NCBI GenBank assembly: GCA_964017065.1
Contig: OZ024785.1
Coordinates: forward strand, 6,708,167 to 6,772,166
From: Haliclona indistincta
Lineage: Eukaryota; Porifera; Demospongiae; Haplosclerida; Chalinidae
Length of the DNA: 64,000 nucleotides
Direction: 5' to 3'
Positions 32,531 to 46,800 of this stretch are shown here, piece after piece (positions within the stretch are counted from its first letter, which is position 1; each line of letters begins with the position of its first letter). The notes under the pieces are model-generated. The model saw only the letters and a list, made by a program, of their open reading frames with translations. It made no database searches and was not told where the DNA came from. The position numbers and the translations under genes were made by a program.

Positions 32531-34893
32531 CTGTTTCTGTCAGGTTATCCTGCATACCTACTTATTACAGTAGATGAATGCTGGCCAGTTTGATTGCAAC
32601 TACAATAGATAATTAAACAATCTAAACTATATTATTTTTCACTTGAATCGCTCTCGCTGATTACTGATGAGAGTTGTTCAAAGTCAGAATTAACTGTAAG
32701 ACTATAGTCATGCAATCTTTGGTACTTGTTCTGATATAATTTGGAATAACAAATACAGAATACCACACAATACAAGTTCATCTGTCTCAAACACAAGAAG
32801 AGAAAAATATTTAATTCCAAGGTGATTCCTGTAAAAATTAAACACAATAGTCGATTAAGACAAGACAAACATCATAAAATAACATTTCTTACTTTCAAGC
32901 TAGAACTTGTAGTTAGATATATTGCCATTCATCATGCCGTTTAATCGCTGCAAAAAAAGCTGGAGTGAATAATCAAGTGTCAACAACAAGAATGAACGAA
33001 ACAGCATAGCTGTGGTCCTGCGACAGCCTCAAGACAGTATGCAGTTGAAAGCCATGGTTTTATGAGCATAATAGAGAAACAAACGAGGAAAACAACATGC
33101 AGCGATCACAATTAACAACAGCAATTGGAAACAAAGATGTTACCGGTCGTCAGCAGGCTGCTCAAAGCCATCTTGAGATTGTTTGAATCTCTAGCTACCT
33201 GGACAACCCCAATGATAGTAAGTAGGTGAAGTAATTTAGCTGCTATGCGAGAGACAGTGCAGGATAGACCTAGCTATGACCTTACATTGTACCACTGAGC
33301 AGTGTACATACAACAGAGCTTCACACGTAGTGACGGCACCTGCCTCGCCCTGGAGCAGGGGGGAGTCTCCCGAGAGGTACAGTAGCTAGAGGTCAATGGC
33401 CATTTAATAGTGCACTCCAGATAGAGCTCGCCTTTAGCATTTCCTTAGCATTAGCATAGAGCTCGCCTTTAGCATTCATAGTAGCATTTCCTGCCCTATC
33501 AGTATCTTGGAGCTGGGCGGACGTATGGAAAGCGGTTTGTAACAAAAATCATGGCACTGTGTAATGCTTAGAAAGGCACTATGCTATGTAAGCTTACATC
33601 GGCCCCATGTAACTCGGTACCCGGACCGTAAGCCCACACTCTCAACTCGGTACCGGTACGGTTACCAGGTTGTAGGTGCGCGCGTGCTTTGAACCTTTAG
33701 GCGTGGTAAGTTATTACACGTTCACGCCCACAAGAAGAAGGGCATGCATACAAGGAGGCTGGCTTGGCTGTGAACGTGAGCTCAGCACCTGATGATGATG
33801 TGAGTCTACGATTGCTAGCTAAGGCATTATTATGAAAATTATATCGAGCTACTATACCTTCCTCTTAGCTTGTAATTAACAGTAAGGGAGGATCGAACAG
33901 CACACCATGCTTACTGCAAGGATCTAAACAACATGTTGAGGTACGGTGAAGTAATTATCTCTTGCTAATAATTAATTCCTCATTCTTTCAGAATCAGTTT
34001 ATATATTGTATGAGATTGTGAACATAATTATAATAGCCTAGCTAGCATTTGGATTATGGTAGAGCCTTTCTCAATGACTGACATTGACTGTACGTACAAC
34101 TAGCTACCAGGTGACAGGACTATAGCTAAAATAGCCCCCTTCTTTGAAGGTCATCATGCCAAATTGGTTTTTCTTGTCTTGTCTGACCTTTTTCTAAACA
34201 CAGACATTTCATGGTGTCTATGCATGCTTTGCAGTGCTAATTATATTTTTTTGCATTCCATGTTGTCTGTTTATTCATAGATAAGTTGCACATAATATTA
34301 GTCTGTCATCACAGGGCTACTGGTCTTTCTGCATCTGTTGTCACTTTTGTTCTATGGCTGGCTTGCAGATTTGACATCAGGACATCAGGTTTGTGATCAG
34401 CATTACTTAATTGTATTAGACAATGTATTGTTTTGTTTGAAGTGCTTATTTATGTTTACAGATGTAACTAAAGAAAGGTGTTCAGGCAGTAGCTACTAGT
34501 TTAGTAGTGAACTGAAGTGTAACAACTACACTACATGTACAAATATTACTATTCTTTGTATAGCATTTTATTGTTACAACAAAACAGTCTTGTGTAGATT
34601 GTAATAGATTCTTCCTATCTTTTCAGCACTAAAAACTGGTAAACTTTTTTTATTACATTTGTACAGAATTGATAACATCCTGTATTTAAAACACATTCCA
34701 TGATGTGACTAGTGAGTGTAATATTTCCTAACCTCCAATACCTGTGTAGAACACTGTACAACGTAACATGACTTTTATGTGAGAAAAGAGCGCAAATTTT
34801 AAAACTGAATAGAAGGAGTGACAGTATAGAAAAAGAAACAAACACAATCATTATTGTTAAATTGTTGATGAGCAAAGTGAACAAAGTACATAA
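32531..34893. other. Intergenic and 3' flank of the UBX-HECT gene
   Basis: No coding exon is recognised. An AATAAA on the minus strand (plus TTTATT, 34649-34654) lies about 240 bp beyond the HECT stop codon and may end that transcript. A short direct repeat, AGAGCTCGCCTTTAGCATT, occurs at about 33424 and 33460. The stretch 33525-33962 is a dispersed element listed separately. Confidence 0.4.
33525..33962. mobile_element. Dispersed element, short copy (inverse of 55.3-56.6 kb)
   Basis: The text AAAGCGGTTTGTAACAAAAA, TGTAATGCTTAGAAAGGCAC, CCCATGTAACTCGGTACCCG, CACGCCCACAAGAAGAAGGG and GCTCAGCACCTGATGATGAT is the reverse complement, in order, of 56560 down to 56250. AGGTACGGTGAAGTAATTATCTC matches the other end at about 55300. 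The present copy lacks the middle 0.9 kb of the long copy. Confidence 0.65.
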
Positions 34894-37800
34894 TTACAAA
34901 ATGTCCATTGACCAACAATCGGTTGACGACAGCACAGTCAAGAATTCGTTAGCGAATTCCAAGTATGTAGAGTAGTTCGTTGAAATTTCGAGTGTGCTAT
35001 CGCAAGTATGAGCAATGGGAACACGAGCTAAACCAGACACTCCATTGAAGATAACTGTAATCGGGGAGAGTGACAGTACTGAACTACCAGTAACGAATCT
35101 GAGAAATGCACGTGTGTTATCAATAGAGAAATTTCCTATCATGCCACGCAAATATCCATATACTCTCTCCTGATTAGGATTGAGAAAAAGTGGTTCTTCT
35201 AATAGTTCTAGTACATGCTCCGGTGTTCCTGATAAGCATTTATATACCGAACGAAGTTCCTTAATGGATATTGAATTCCAAAAACTTTTTTCCTTGTGAG
35301 AAATTCCTGATGCGATAAGAATATGTGCACTCACAGGCTTTGTTACAAATTCAAAGCGGGAAACTTGTAGCAGTTGAGTACGCAAAGTGGCGGGAGTTGG
35401 CACCTCTCTTGATCCATACCTACTTAATAAGTCAATTAATCTATTCGTAATGTGACTTGAAAACTTGATTTCAGTGAGACAGGATTTGATAAGTTCACAT
35501 TCTACTATACTAAGACTCGCTATAAAAGCGTCAATCAGCATCTCATCAGGTATTTGTACATCGTGTCCTAAGATCATTGATGCAAGACTAGGGAATGCAA
35601 TGCGTATCGGTAAGAAGCCTTCAAGAAGATATCCTTGAGACAATATATTACCTAATAATACAAAATCTTGTGTGTTGGTCTGTGCATGCACAGCTGGGGT
35701 GAGAAGAGTACTGCCATCGAACAGTTTTGCGTAGGCTTCTTCCCAAAAGCCCGAGAGCATATCTCTACACACGCCGCCACAGTCAACAGCTTGTTCCCCC
35801 ACATAAGAGATCATCAAAGGAGAATATTTCAACAGATCTTTTTTAAACAAGTCTAAGACGTCACGAAAAATACAAGAGCGATGAATACTGAAGAGTCCGC
35901 TGCCAGAGTCCTTTGAAATAGAATTGACAAATTCTTTGCGAATTGTAGAGACTGTATTAATGGAAAATGTAGGTTATAAACTTCAGTAGAGGTTATTGAA
36001 AGGTTATACACCTCAACCTCGGTAGAGGTGTATAATATTATATTAGGAATTTGGACACTGAGGGTGAAGCCCAAGGTGTCAAAATTTTCATAACAAGGTT
36101 TATGTAAAGGATATTACACCCAAGCGAGGGCAATATCCAGTATACATGCACCTAGCCCAAGGGTGTGGTGCGTGTATACCGGTTTAACGCATGCTAAGCT
36201 AGCTAGCAAGGAATCTGTGCTCTCTTGTTTGTGGCTCAGAAAGGTAACTTTTTAGCCAACTTCTGTCTTTCAAAGTGTTCCAGTTTGTCTATAAGATGCC
36301 TGGGGTTGCCTGTGTAGACGTGCCAGTCGCTTCTTTGCTATTCGTTGCATGGGCACTAAAACGCTAGCATCCTTGGACGGCTAAACGCTAGCTTGTTGCT
36401 AACCGAAGCGCCAGCTCCGTGATTGCTAGAAAAGCACTGTATTGTAATGCTAGTACTACCACACCAATGTGTCAATGTGTTGATTACTAGCTCAGGGCAT
36501 GTATCAAACATCAAAGGAATATATCTGCCCTCGGGGCATTGTATAGGGTATATCGCCCCGCGGTTTCTTTGAAGTATGGCTTCAGTGGGAGATAAAACTG
36601 GTGACTTACCAAAGATCGTATTATTTTACGAACAATATATTTCACGAATTAGAATCAAACAGTGATTTCTTGAAAACTATTTTCGCAAATTGGAAATACC
36701 GTAAATCGGGAAATTTTCGTTGTTTAAATATTTTTGTGGGTAGGCTCAACCACGAAAATAAAACCCGAAATTTTTTTACAACGAAAATTTTTATACACGT
36801 GTATGCCGAGTTCCGAGTTGTATGCTGGAAGTTTGTGCTCTAAAGCTTGGCTACAGCTGAATTACATTCTGTCTGGAGTTACTTTTAGCCAGCAACGGTG
36901 AGTAGCCTACTACTTTGCTGTCACAAACATCTCTATGGCCATCATCAGCACCTGAGCGTCTTGGTCTGGCGAACAAATGGGCGTTTTCATTCATCCAGTT
37001 GGCGCCTACACTCTTGTATACACAGTAACCACGAATACAAGCATCGTTACATAGCTGTCAGCAGCAACAGTCGTGCAGTCTTGCTAGTAGCCTCATACCC
37101 AGGCTCTAAAATAATATAGAGCCTGGTGGCTACTGTTAGTGCATGCGTGTAATTAGTGGCAAGAAACTACGTGGGCAGGGTGCGATCTTATTGAAAGGGG
37201 TGTCCTCAGTAGCACTAAATACCGTACGAAGCAGAAATGCTGGCTTCAGAGCTATTGTAGACTGTAGCACAGAGCGCGCTCGATGTTGTAGAATGTCTGC
37301 TGTATCAAGAGAACTCGTATAACGCGTAGCAAGTGGTGATGACGTAACTACAAGTGCGCGGACGTAGCAAACATGTTCGATTTTGCCGGAATGTCGGCAA
37401 AAATGCAATCCAATTAAAACAGTGGATACCAGGCTCTTTCGTGAGCAGGAGAAAGAGCCTGGGTATGAGGCTATCTTGCTAGAAGCTGTGTACAAACACA
37501 CATGCGTTGATAAATTTTCGTGGTAAAATATTTTACCACGAAAATTTATCATAGATATCAATCGTCGACCGGCTATGGCCAATAGTTAATTGTACTACAA
37601 ATTTTGCGGCACGCGCTCACCATCATGGCGGCTAATGAAGACAGTTTCTAGGTACATAATTCTCCGCTGTGCCTAGGCGCAGGCTGCTGAAGCTGGCTGA
37701 ATTGAGTCCACTGGACATCAGGCTAAAGCCCGGAACATCGATTTTAGCGAAGAAGGTCGTATCTTTCGAGTAATGGTTGCTTATTGACTCGTCAGTGACA

Positions 37801-40800
37801 GATCTGGCGGGTATTCTAGAAACCAGGCTTTATTTTCAGAAAAACGATGCTTGGGTGGGTAAAGCATGAGAAGGTAAGTGTGTCTGTAGTATTTATTCTC
37901 GTCTGTCTTGTGCCGTCGTCGCACAAAGTGTACCTAACGCTCGCCAGCCGGGGTTGTCTGTCCCGCTGTTGCTGTTTATGCTACAGCACTCAGACTTGGA
38001 ATATTAAGAGAGGACAGCTAGGTGATTGTGCAACGCACATAAGAACCATGTAACTGAAAGTATTGTAGATAAAGATAGGGTAGCTGAAATAATAATTAAC
38101 TACTTCCCGTTTCCGCTAAAGCGCCACCTTAAAGCAGTGCATCAAAAATTTTTGTGCCATTTAAATTTCGCAAATGTATGCCAATTTGCGACATCTGTGA
38201 AAATAATATGATCTACAGTATGTGGATACAAAATAGCGCTGTTGTATCAGCAAGCTGCTCAACTCATAGCTTCGCCTCCAGGCCACACCCTTCAGTTAGT
38301 GGTCTGGTAATGACTGTCTGCGCTTGTGTATTCTACGTATACTTCACAGTAAAATCTAACGTATACACCACGCCCATAAAAATATACAAACCGCGTATAC
38401 GTGTACTAACAAAGAATATGAAATTAGTGCATGTCTACTCTGCTTTCTACGTAGTGTCTGGCCTTTCAACGCGAGAGATGGGGTATTGTACTGCTTGTGC
38501 AAAGGACATCTTTGTACCTAGGCTCATGGACAAGCTAACACAATCGATTGCATTTGAATGGAAATATACGGTGAGTATTCGGTGGTACCCAAATTCCCAG
38601 GAAAACCTGGGAAAATTAGCACATGCGCAGACAGTCAATACCAGGCCAGTAACTGAAGGGTGTGGTTACTTAAATATGGCACTGCTATCGTGTGCCATAA
38701 TTATTTACCCAAAAAATTTTCTAAATTGTTCAACACTAAAAATTAAAAACTCACATTTCTCCAGCAGCTTTTTTGGTAACAATTCATCATCACTAACCTC
38801 AATAACCTGTAAATATAAGAAAGTCAGTGATTGACAGTTACTGTTAGTATTGGTTTCTTTGATACAATGAAGTATCTGATTTACAAGCACTGCGCCATCA
38901 AGCTTTTATAGGCTTGATGTTGGTGTCACTAGCCCCAGGCTAGGTCTTTACAAATCGGATATTACCCAAGCAGAGGTGTAATAACAGATTTCTTTCCCAT
39001 TGAAGCCAAACTCATCGTGCGTGTACACAGTCAGTCCAGAAAATTAATGGACGCTTCTAGCTATTTTTAGCATTTTCACACGTACGTAGCCAGAACTGCC
39101 CAGAATGCTGACAAAACTTGGTCTCACGGGCAAGACATTCTGGGATAGGAACATCTGGTCACTAACACCAGGTTTCTGTGGCACAACGGAATGTAAACAA
39201 ACGAAACGTCACACTTTGAAATTACATGTCTATTCAACATCACCAGTCTAGCTAATGTAACTATGCAAGCATGTAGCTTGCTACTAGGCTTTTTAGCAAG
39301 CAAAGAGTTTTCCAAGAGCAACACCAACCTGGTTGACTATGTTAATGATGTTCAAGAGAATAATCGCGTGGCCATGAAACACGTAGAATACACTTCCAGC
39401 AGCATCAATAACAATGAGTAGCAAGAATTGGCAGTCACTGATAAGAATTTCCATGACAAAATATGCAGCTATGAAGCTGTTGTCAGCTTTATGCACAATC
39501 ATGCCTCGTAGTCACGTGAAAACCCACACAAACGATTACTTATGTGGATTGACAAATAGCAGAGCCTAATACAGAGCAATGCAGAAAGCAATTACCATTG
39601 GGGAATATGGCGGTTGAACACCTTTCCCTATGCTCCTCGTATATCTTTTAAAAAGCAACAAGAATTCTTCACTGTAATGCTGGAATTTTACTTATCGGTC
39701 TTCAACATAGGTGTAAAAATCAGGGATAATACATATTACATGGATTGGCATCAGATCCGTATACGTATAGGTTAACCCATGGGTTCTGAGGCGGTACGTG
39801 ATATAACTGAGGCTGGTTAATTCGCCCGAAGGCGGTATAATTAATCGCCGAGGAACCCATGGGTTAACCATTTTGTAGCACAGGAATACGAGTGTTTACA
39901 GTAACTGTAGAGCATAGAACAGCATACTTTGATAGCCTAAGCTCATCCTGGTGATCGATCGTCGTGATTGCGCGCACGGATAGCAACGAGTAAGCCCCAG
40001 GATGCCACTCGCTTGAACCATCAAAGAACACAGTGAATAAACAGTAAGCGGGCAACAAGTAGCTTGCCAACACGTAGAATTAGCTTCTGACAGTCCGTTG
40101 TTGAAGCTTGTTGCCAGGAAAAACGCTGGAAGACGAAATACAGAAATGTGCTAGTGCACGGGCGAATACGGGCGTGCGTTGCATTTATCATTGGGTTACA
40201 CCCCTCTCATGCAGCCGCACTAGTGTTGGTTGATTTTAGCGGTATAAAAAAATCACATAGTCGTGGCTCTGGAGTTCGGCTTCACCACTCGGTGAAGTCT
40301 CCTCCCCGCACTTTATACTGAAGTGCGCGGGAGGAATTTCTCCCTGTCTGTAACTTGTCAGGGCAGAAGTGAGAGTGTTTGTACCTCCCTTTTGCCAGGC
40401 ACTTCCTGGAGAATATATAAATTCCCCAGGAAGTCCGCTCACGACTTCCTGGGGAATATATATATTTTCCAGGAAGTGACCCAGTGGTATGGCGTGCCTT
40501 TGATCTTCAAGGGTCCTGGGCTATTCCGTAAATTAACCGAAAATGGATATGCCGTCCATGTTATGTGTTATCAGTTGAACAGCTGCTTGAATTCTTGTCA
40601 AACAGTACAAATTTTTGTTTTGTAACAAGCTAGGTGAACCTTCTACACTTGTTTAGCCGATGAATATGCTGCTAAGTGTCATCTCTTGCTTCTCTTAACT
40701 TTTTTCTGGTTAGATTTTAACAATGCTTGGGAAAGCAGCCTACAAATACCGTTGCTGCAAGGACAGAGAGGTCGGGCAAAGTTTGTGTTGTTATTTTGTC

Positions 40801-43800
40801 GTAGTGACGTGTTCCAAGAGTTTCTTTAATTGCTACATGGCTGAAGTCAGCATGATTAGTTCTGTTTCTTTAACAACAAAATAAGCAAGTAAACAGAAAT
40901 CCTGCCTTAGGTTGGTAAACAACGTCCAGTGTTGTGTCGTTATTTACAAGCAATGGCTTTATAAAATCCTACGATTGTTAGTTTATATGAAAGTACGGTG
41001 TTATGTTTAGTGCTTTAACGTAGTGTTGTGACTTGAAAATATCCCAAGGCGTTGCTAGTGAGTGTTCTATCAAGTAGCGTCACAGCCTACTAGTGGCTAA
41101 CTGTAGCATATAGAGCGCCAATTCCAAAACAAGTATAAACTACAGGTATTTGGCTATTCAGTGAAAAAAAAATTTTTTCTTAACTCCCAAGAATTCTCTG
41201 ATTTCAGCTTAAACACTTTTGCCACTGAAAAACTCCAGTTTTTTGCTTATTTCTGGTTGTTACAACACTATGCACAGGAGATAAGCTCCCAAACTTGCTG
41301 TCATGAAACTTCAACTATCCTATGAGCTAGCTGCAAAGTCTGTGCTCTTAACTCAAAGCAATACTCCATTCCCAGCTTAAACAGTTTTGCCACTAGCCAT
41401 GATTCACCACCTGTCATATATGAGCCGGTAGTTTCGTTTACAGATAATGAAATAAGCTTCAAACTTTCTCAGATGCTAGCCAGTGATAGATGAACATAAT
41501 TATTCTGCAAGTCGCAGCACTATAACTATAATAGTTACCATTTTACAACTAAAAACATTTTCAATGAGCACAAACCACAAAAGTGGCCTCTCTAAGCTGG
41601 AAGCACTGTAGCACGGGCAGGAAAGTTCTAGCATGGGCTGGGAAGTTCTAGCACGGAGGGCGGGGACTGACTTTGGCTCAACCTCGAGAGAAAAGTCACC
41701 CAGGCACGAACCAGTAAAAGCACTGTTTGCTCATGCCATATGAGAATTATTTCATTTGGGATGTTGGTCTTGACGCTGATACAGCACTTGGCTTCGCCTC
41801 GTGCTGTATCACCATCTCGACCACACCCCTCACGCTATATATAATTCCTATATGGCACTCGCAACGGTGTTTAACTAGTTAGTATTTAGAACTAAAAGTA
41901 CAGGTTGTACTACAACTTGCACTCTAGTCACAGTACTTTAAATCAAAGAGCTTGCACATAGCGATGTGAGCAATAACCTGTTGTTTCATTTCGTTTCTTG
42001 TTTTACCGACTCCCTAAGGATGCATGCTTGCTCCCTTGGTGAAGCCAAATTGTGTCCCTACTGCTGCCAAGAGTATATAATAGAAGAGAGAGTATCGCAC
42101 TCCAATATACCCCGTCAGGGACACTCTCGGGAAAGTAACGTGACTAGCACGCGAGCAGATGACGTTTATCCAGTCAATTATTAATTATCGTGACGTCAAC
42201 ATTTTCCAGCTTGTTTCGATCGCAACAGCACTTGAAAGTCGAAGCTACCATTCTCACTGACAACTAGTCGAGTACATGATGTCGATCCTGCAGGCGGATG
42301 CCAGTGCCATACTTTGGAGTCGACCAGAACATCACAGCCTTTGGTCACCGTGCGTCCTAAACGAAAACTCAGCCACTCGCCATATTCTTTCTCTCCGGCA
42401 ATGGTCAAGGCAGAAATAACAGAAGACACAGAGGCTGTTCGCTTTGCCTGTGGAGCGGAGTTGCTTGCTGCTAGTTCTGCTGCTCACTTCATCATGTGGT
42501 GCTAGGCGGCGCGATGGCTGTGACGTAGGCACAATTGTCACTGCCATGCAAATGTCAGATTACGCCAATATGCTCGCGTGCTGGTCACGTTACTTTCCCG
42601 AGAGTGTCCCTGACGGGGTATATTAGAGTGCGATACTCTCTCTTCTATTATATACTCTTGCTGCTGCACAGTGTGTGTGAATTGTGTTGTGTACTCACCT
42701 TTGAAACATCTGCTGTTGGAAACAATACTTCAACCACATCTTGTTGAGACTCCTCAACAAATACAGCAGTTGGGAACACAAAGCCACTTTGTTCCAGAGA
42801 TACATCGGTGATTTCCAAGAGCTTTTTGGGGTGAGTTGTATACAAAGAAAAGCAATCCAGATTTCCTACTGCTAGTGCATACTCATACAATACCTATTTA
42901 ATGAAGAGTGAATTGTTGAACTACACTAACATAGCACTTACTCGAACAGGGTCTATACTTGAAAAACAATACGTATGGTCAAGTGTTGGCAGTTTAAATG
43001 CGATTTTGACGGAGGAGCAATCTCCTTCACTTTCACTGTTGCTATACTTATCCCTCAGCATAGCTCGGTAGTGCTTAACTCTCTGAGGAAAAAATAATTT
43101 TAAAAGTACTAAAGGTGCTGATGCCTTGGTGGAATTGCATGTCTGCATGAAACTGCTCTGACAACAGCCATGCACAATAAATCTTTGAAAAGCCTTTCTA
43201 TGAACCTGCCACACTGCTCCAACGAGGCACAATGATACAATTCATGAAAATAATAACGTTAAAGACTCACGTTCTGCCTCTGTTCTATTTGCCTGGCCAT
43301 GTTCACCTACAAAATGTAATCAAAACATAATATGACATGCATTAAAGTAGATCAGATGGCTAAAGTACTAAAGTAGTGCCCTTACAAAGCTCCCTTACAT
43401 TTATTCAAACCAAAAAATTCTTGAGTATAATCTCATCATGAATATTATGGTTCTAATGTTTCCCTTATTCAAACTACAAAATTCAAGTCTTTTGGCCATT
43501 GGGGTCCAATGAAATTTCTGATGAAATCACTGTATTTCCACCGTATACTTAGTTGTTTTATATTAACACCCACACTTATTATTAAATCGGTGAAATCACT
43601 CTGAAATCAGTGAAATCTGATACGCTAAATCAACCCGTGACAGACACCTCGCTTTGTACACAGTGTTTCTATGTGGGTATTCTGAGTTTAAAACGGAACA
43701 AATAAAACACCTTTGCCTGATCAATCCTCAGTGATTCTGCAAATTCGATCTCCTGCTCACTTCTGATTCTTCGACATTCTTCGATAACCTGCAATGAAAA

Positions 43801-46800
43801 ACACACACACATTACCTAAATAATTTTGAAGTACAAATGTACGTATAATCCTGTTATGCATAACTATCTAGAAGTGAATCTGCAGTGTAAGCGCTTCCAC
43901 GAAGCCACCGAGATTGCTTTTTGACAACGAAAATCAAGATCTCAACGTATTGCAGATCTTTGTTGTTTTAGTGTTTCTCTAGATTCAACACATCTATAGG
44001 AATGATCAGGCGAGCTCAAAGATGCCTTTGGCGAAGCTGACATACGTTTCTAACGTGGTAAACCAAAATCACCGCCCACACAAATTGTTCGTCTTTTTTT
44101 TCTTTTTCTTTTAGCAAGCATAGCGCTGTCCTGAGTGAAACAACGACTACCAAACCTGCACATATACACTTGCATATACCTGGGTTAGTGCACTTGCCTG
44201 CTAGATAAGCATTTGGGCAAAAGCGAGTATTCAAGGTGAAACTTTGATTCTGAGACTGCCGGTGACACCATTAATTATATGAGGGAGTGGTCAAGAGGTG
44301 TCTTGCTCATCATGTCAGCCATGCCCAACCACTCACAAGTTGCGACGAGGCTCACATGTGTACTGCTTCTGTGCAGATCTACAGATTCTACTCTTTGTAG
44401 TTGGGTTTATGTACGCTTAGCTAGCTAACTGGCTAACTTGTAGCTAGGCTGAGCTAGCTCTGCAACGTGCATAACTGCTAAATTGTAATCCTGAATTCAG
44501 AGAATCAGCGGTATAGAGCACAAAAGGAACTGAACTGTTAGGATACAGTTAAAAGCCTCGTGTCATCTTGATAGTAATGAAAATTAACAGAAATAAGTAA
44601 GGTAAAAAAGTTTTACAAAAAGTGTAGGAATGACGCTTGCAAAAGCAAAGAAACAAGATGTTTAATACTTGGAAAAGTAAAGCAAGTATCCCTACATTAG
44701 CGGCTTAACCAGGAAAATGGTCCTAGGACTGTTATACAATTTCCAAGAGCAATCAATGTTGAACTATCACAATAGTCACAAGTAGTGCAGCCCAGTCTCA
44801 GTTGTAAGATGATAAAGTGTGTAGGCATTATTTTTTACGTGCAATTAAGCCGCTAATGTAGGAATACTTGCTTTACTTTTCCAAGTATTAAACATGCATC
44901 TTGTTCACTTTTGCAAGCGTCATCCCATTCCTTTTTCAAGTATTGTTCCTTTACTTTTGCAAGCGTCATCCCACATTTTTTCGTTGTTGTTTTTGTAAAA
45001 CTTTTTACTTTACTTGTATAATGGCATGCAGGGGTCTAAGGTCTTCTGGAATCACTGGAATAACAGTCTGAGCATTTTGAAAATTCTTTAAAGTGTATAA
45101 TCTGAAATCTATACTCACAGATGTAGAGGCACTCACTGGGGTCGCAGATGGAGCTCTTGATAGCTAAATAATTGATGATGAATTATTCACACACAGACAT
45201 ACTCGATTCAACTCACAGGTGTCTGGGAAGGATTATGAAATCGGAAAAGAGTTTCAGAAAGAGTGGGACAAAGAGGCTGCATGTGGTAAGAAAGGGATTA
45301 AATAGTTCACAGCTAGCACTAGCATTAATTGGCAGGGTAAGCACACTATACTTAAAATTAATGCTTACTTCAGAAGCAGAAGCACCAGAAGAAGCACCAG
45401 CTGACTCACCCTGTTCACCTCCCTGTACATGTATAATATCAGACAGTACCAGTGTTAGCAATCTGGGTTTCTGATTAGCGACAATAACATGTTACAGAGT
45501 GATTAGAAACTGGATTGTTCTCCACTAAGTTAGTCTACCCAAACTCTCGCAAGCAAATTGGGGGGGGGGTGACCACAAAGTACCCTTAGTACCCTACCAG
45601 GCCTAATTTTCGCCGTTTCGTCTGTTGCGAAGAATTCTGCAAGGGGACGAGGCAAAGTGCTATATCACACTATTCATGAATGAATCACATGTACAGTGTA
45701 TTTTATAGTGTAGCCATTTTGGATTCTGTTGCTGTATGCTTTCAAGTAGTGGCAAACATAGCAGAATAATCAATGCAATTATGCAAGCTGCACAACAATG
45801 CTTCTTATTGGCCAGACATTTTTCAGAGCACACTACAATCCAGATGGTTACATGCTATTAAATAACTTGTAGCCTCTCATTTGAGTTCGAACCTACTATA
45901 GCAGTTTACAAATGCAGTACAAAATGGGACACGAACTTGAGTTTGATAAGAGCTGGTTGGTGCTGGTGGGACACGAACTGGAGAGGAGCTGACACTCACT
46001 GCTGGTGCTAGGGTCTGGTATGAGGCATTCGATGGTGGAGTCTAAAGATAATAGAGACAAATCATAGGTTCACAGACACTCAAATTAACCCACAGGTGTT
46101 TGGGAGGCAGCAAAGTGAGAGAGAGTCTCTGAAAGAGTTGGGCAGAGAGTCTGAGAGAGATAAATTGCGCAAGAAATTAAAGGTAACAATGCTACCTTTA
46201 AAACAATGCTTACTCGAGAATCAGAAGAACCAGAATGCTCACCAACCACAGGTACATTTTCCTAAAAAAGTTTTATAGACATAATAATTGTTTAATTAGT
46301 AGTGATGATTTAGCAATTTGAGTTCCATAGATAATTTATGTATTTACAACTAAATTAGTGTTACTTGTTCAAAATGAGGTCCACAAAATGGCTAAAATAG
46401 TCAAACAAGTGCTTGTTGGACAAATTGACCAGTACAGTCAAACCAAAACAGTTTTCACCCAGTGTGAATATCATTAAATTTTCTTCTGTGGCTGACTGGC
46501 TGGGCGGGTAGTTTACATTGTGTAAACTGTACCAAAACCACAAGCTTTGACATTGACAACCTTGGGAACAGTGGTAGGATGTTTCAGCAAAAAGTTTTTA
46601 TAGCCTCCTGGCTCAGGGTGTGACAAGCTCTATGCATGCTGCTGTATTACTGCTGAGAGTATATTGGTAGACTGCTGAGATTCTATGTGTTAGCTGAGTG
46701 ACTGCTGAGACTCTTTGTGAGCAGGCTGTACCATGTTAGACTAATGCACCAGCTCCTGACTATCAGTACTTGTTTGAACGTGTGAGAGTACAATGTAAGA

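Noticed and set aside
38154..38834. 226-codon plus-strand open frame, the second longest single-frame stretch on the plus strand
   Set aside because: It spans both arms of an inverted-repeat element and lies antisense to the small UBX-HECT exon at 38755-38806; composition is not protein-like and no motif is visible.
42196..42429. 77-codon minus frame inside the TIR element
   Set aside because: No recognised transposase motif and no stable conservation evidence within the window, so not called as a gene.
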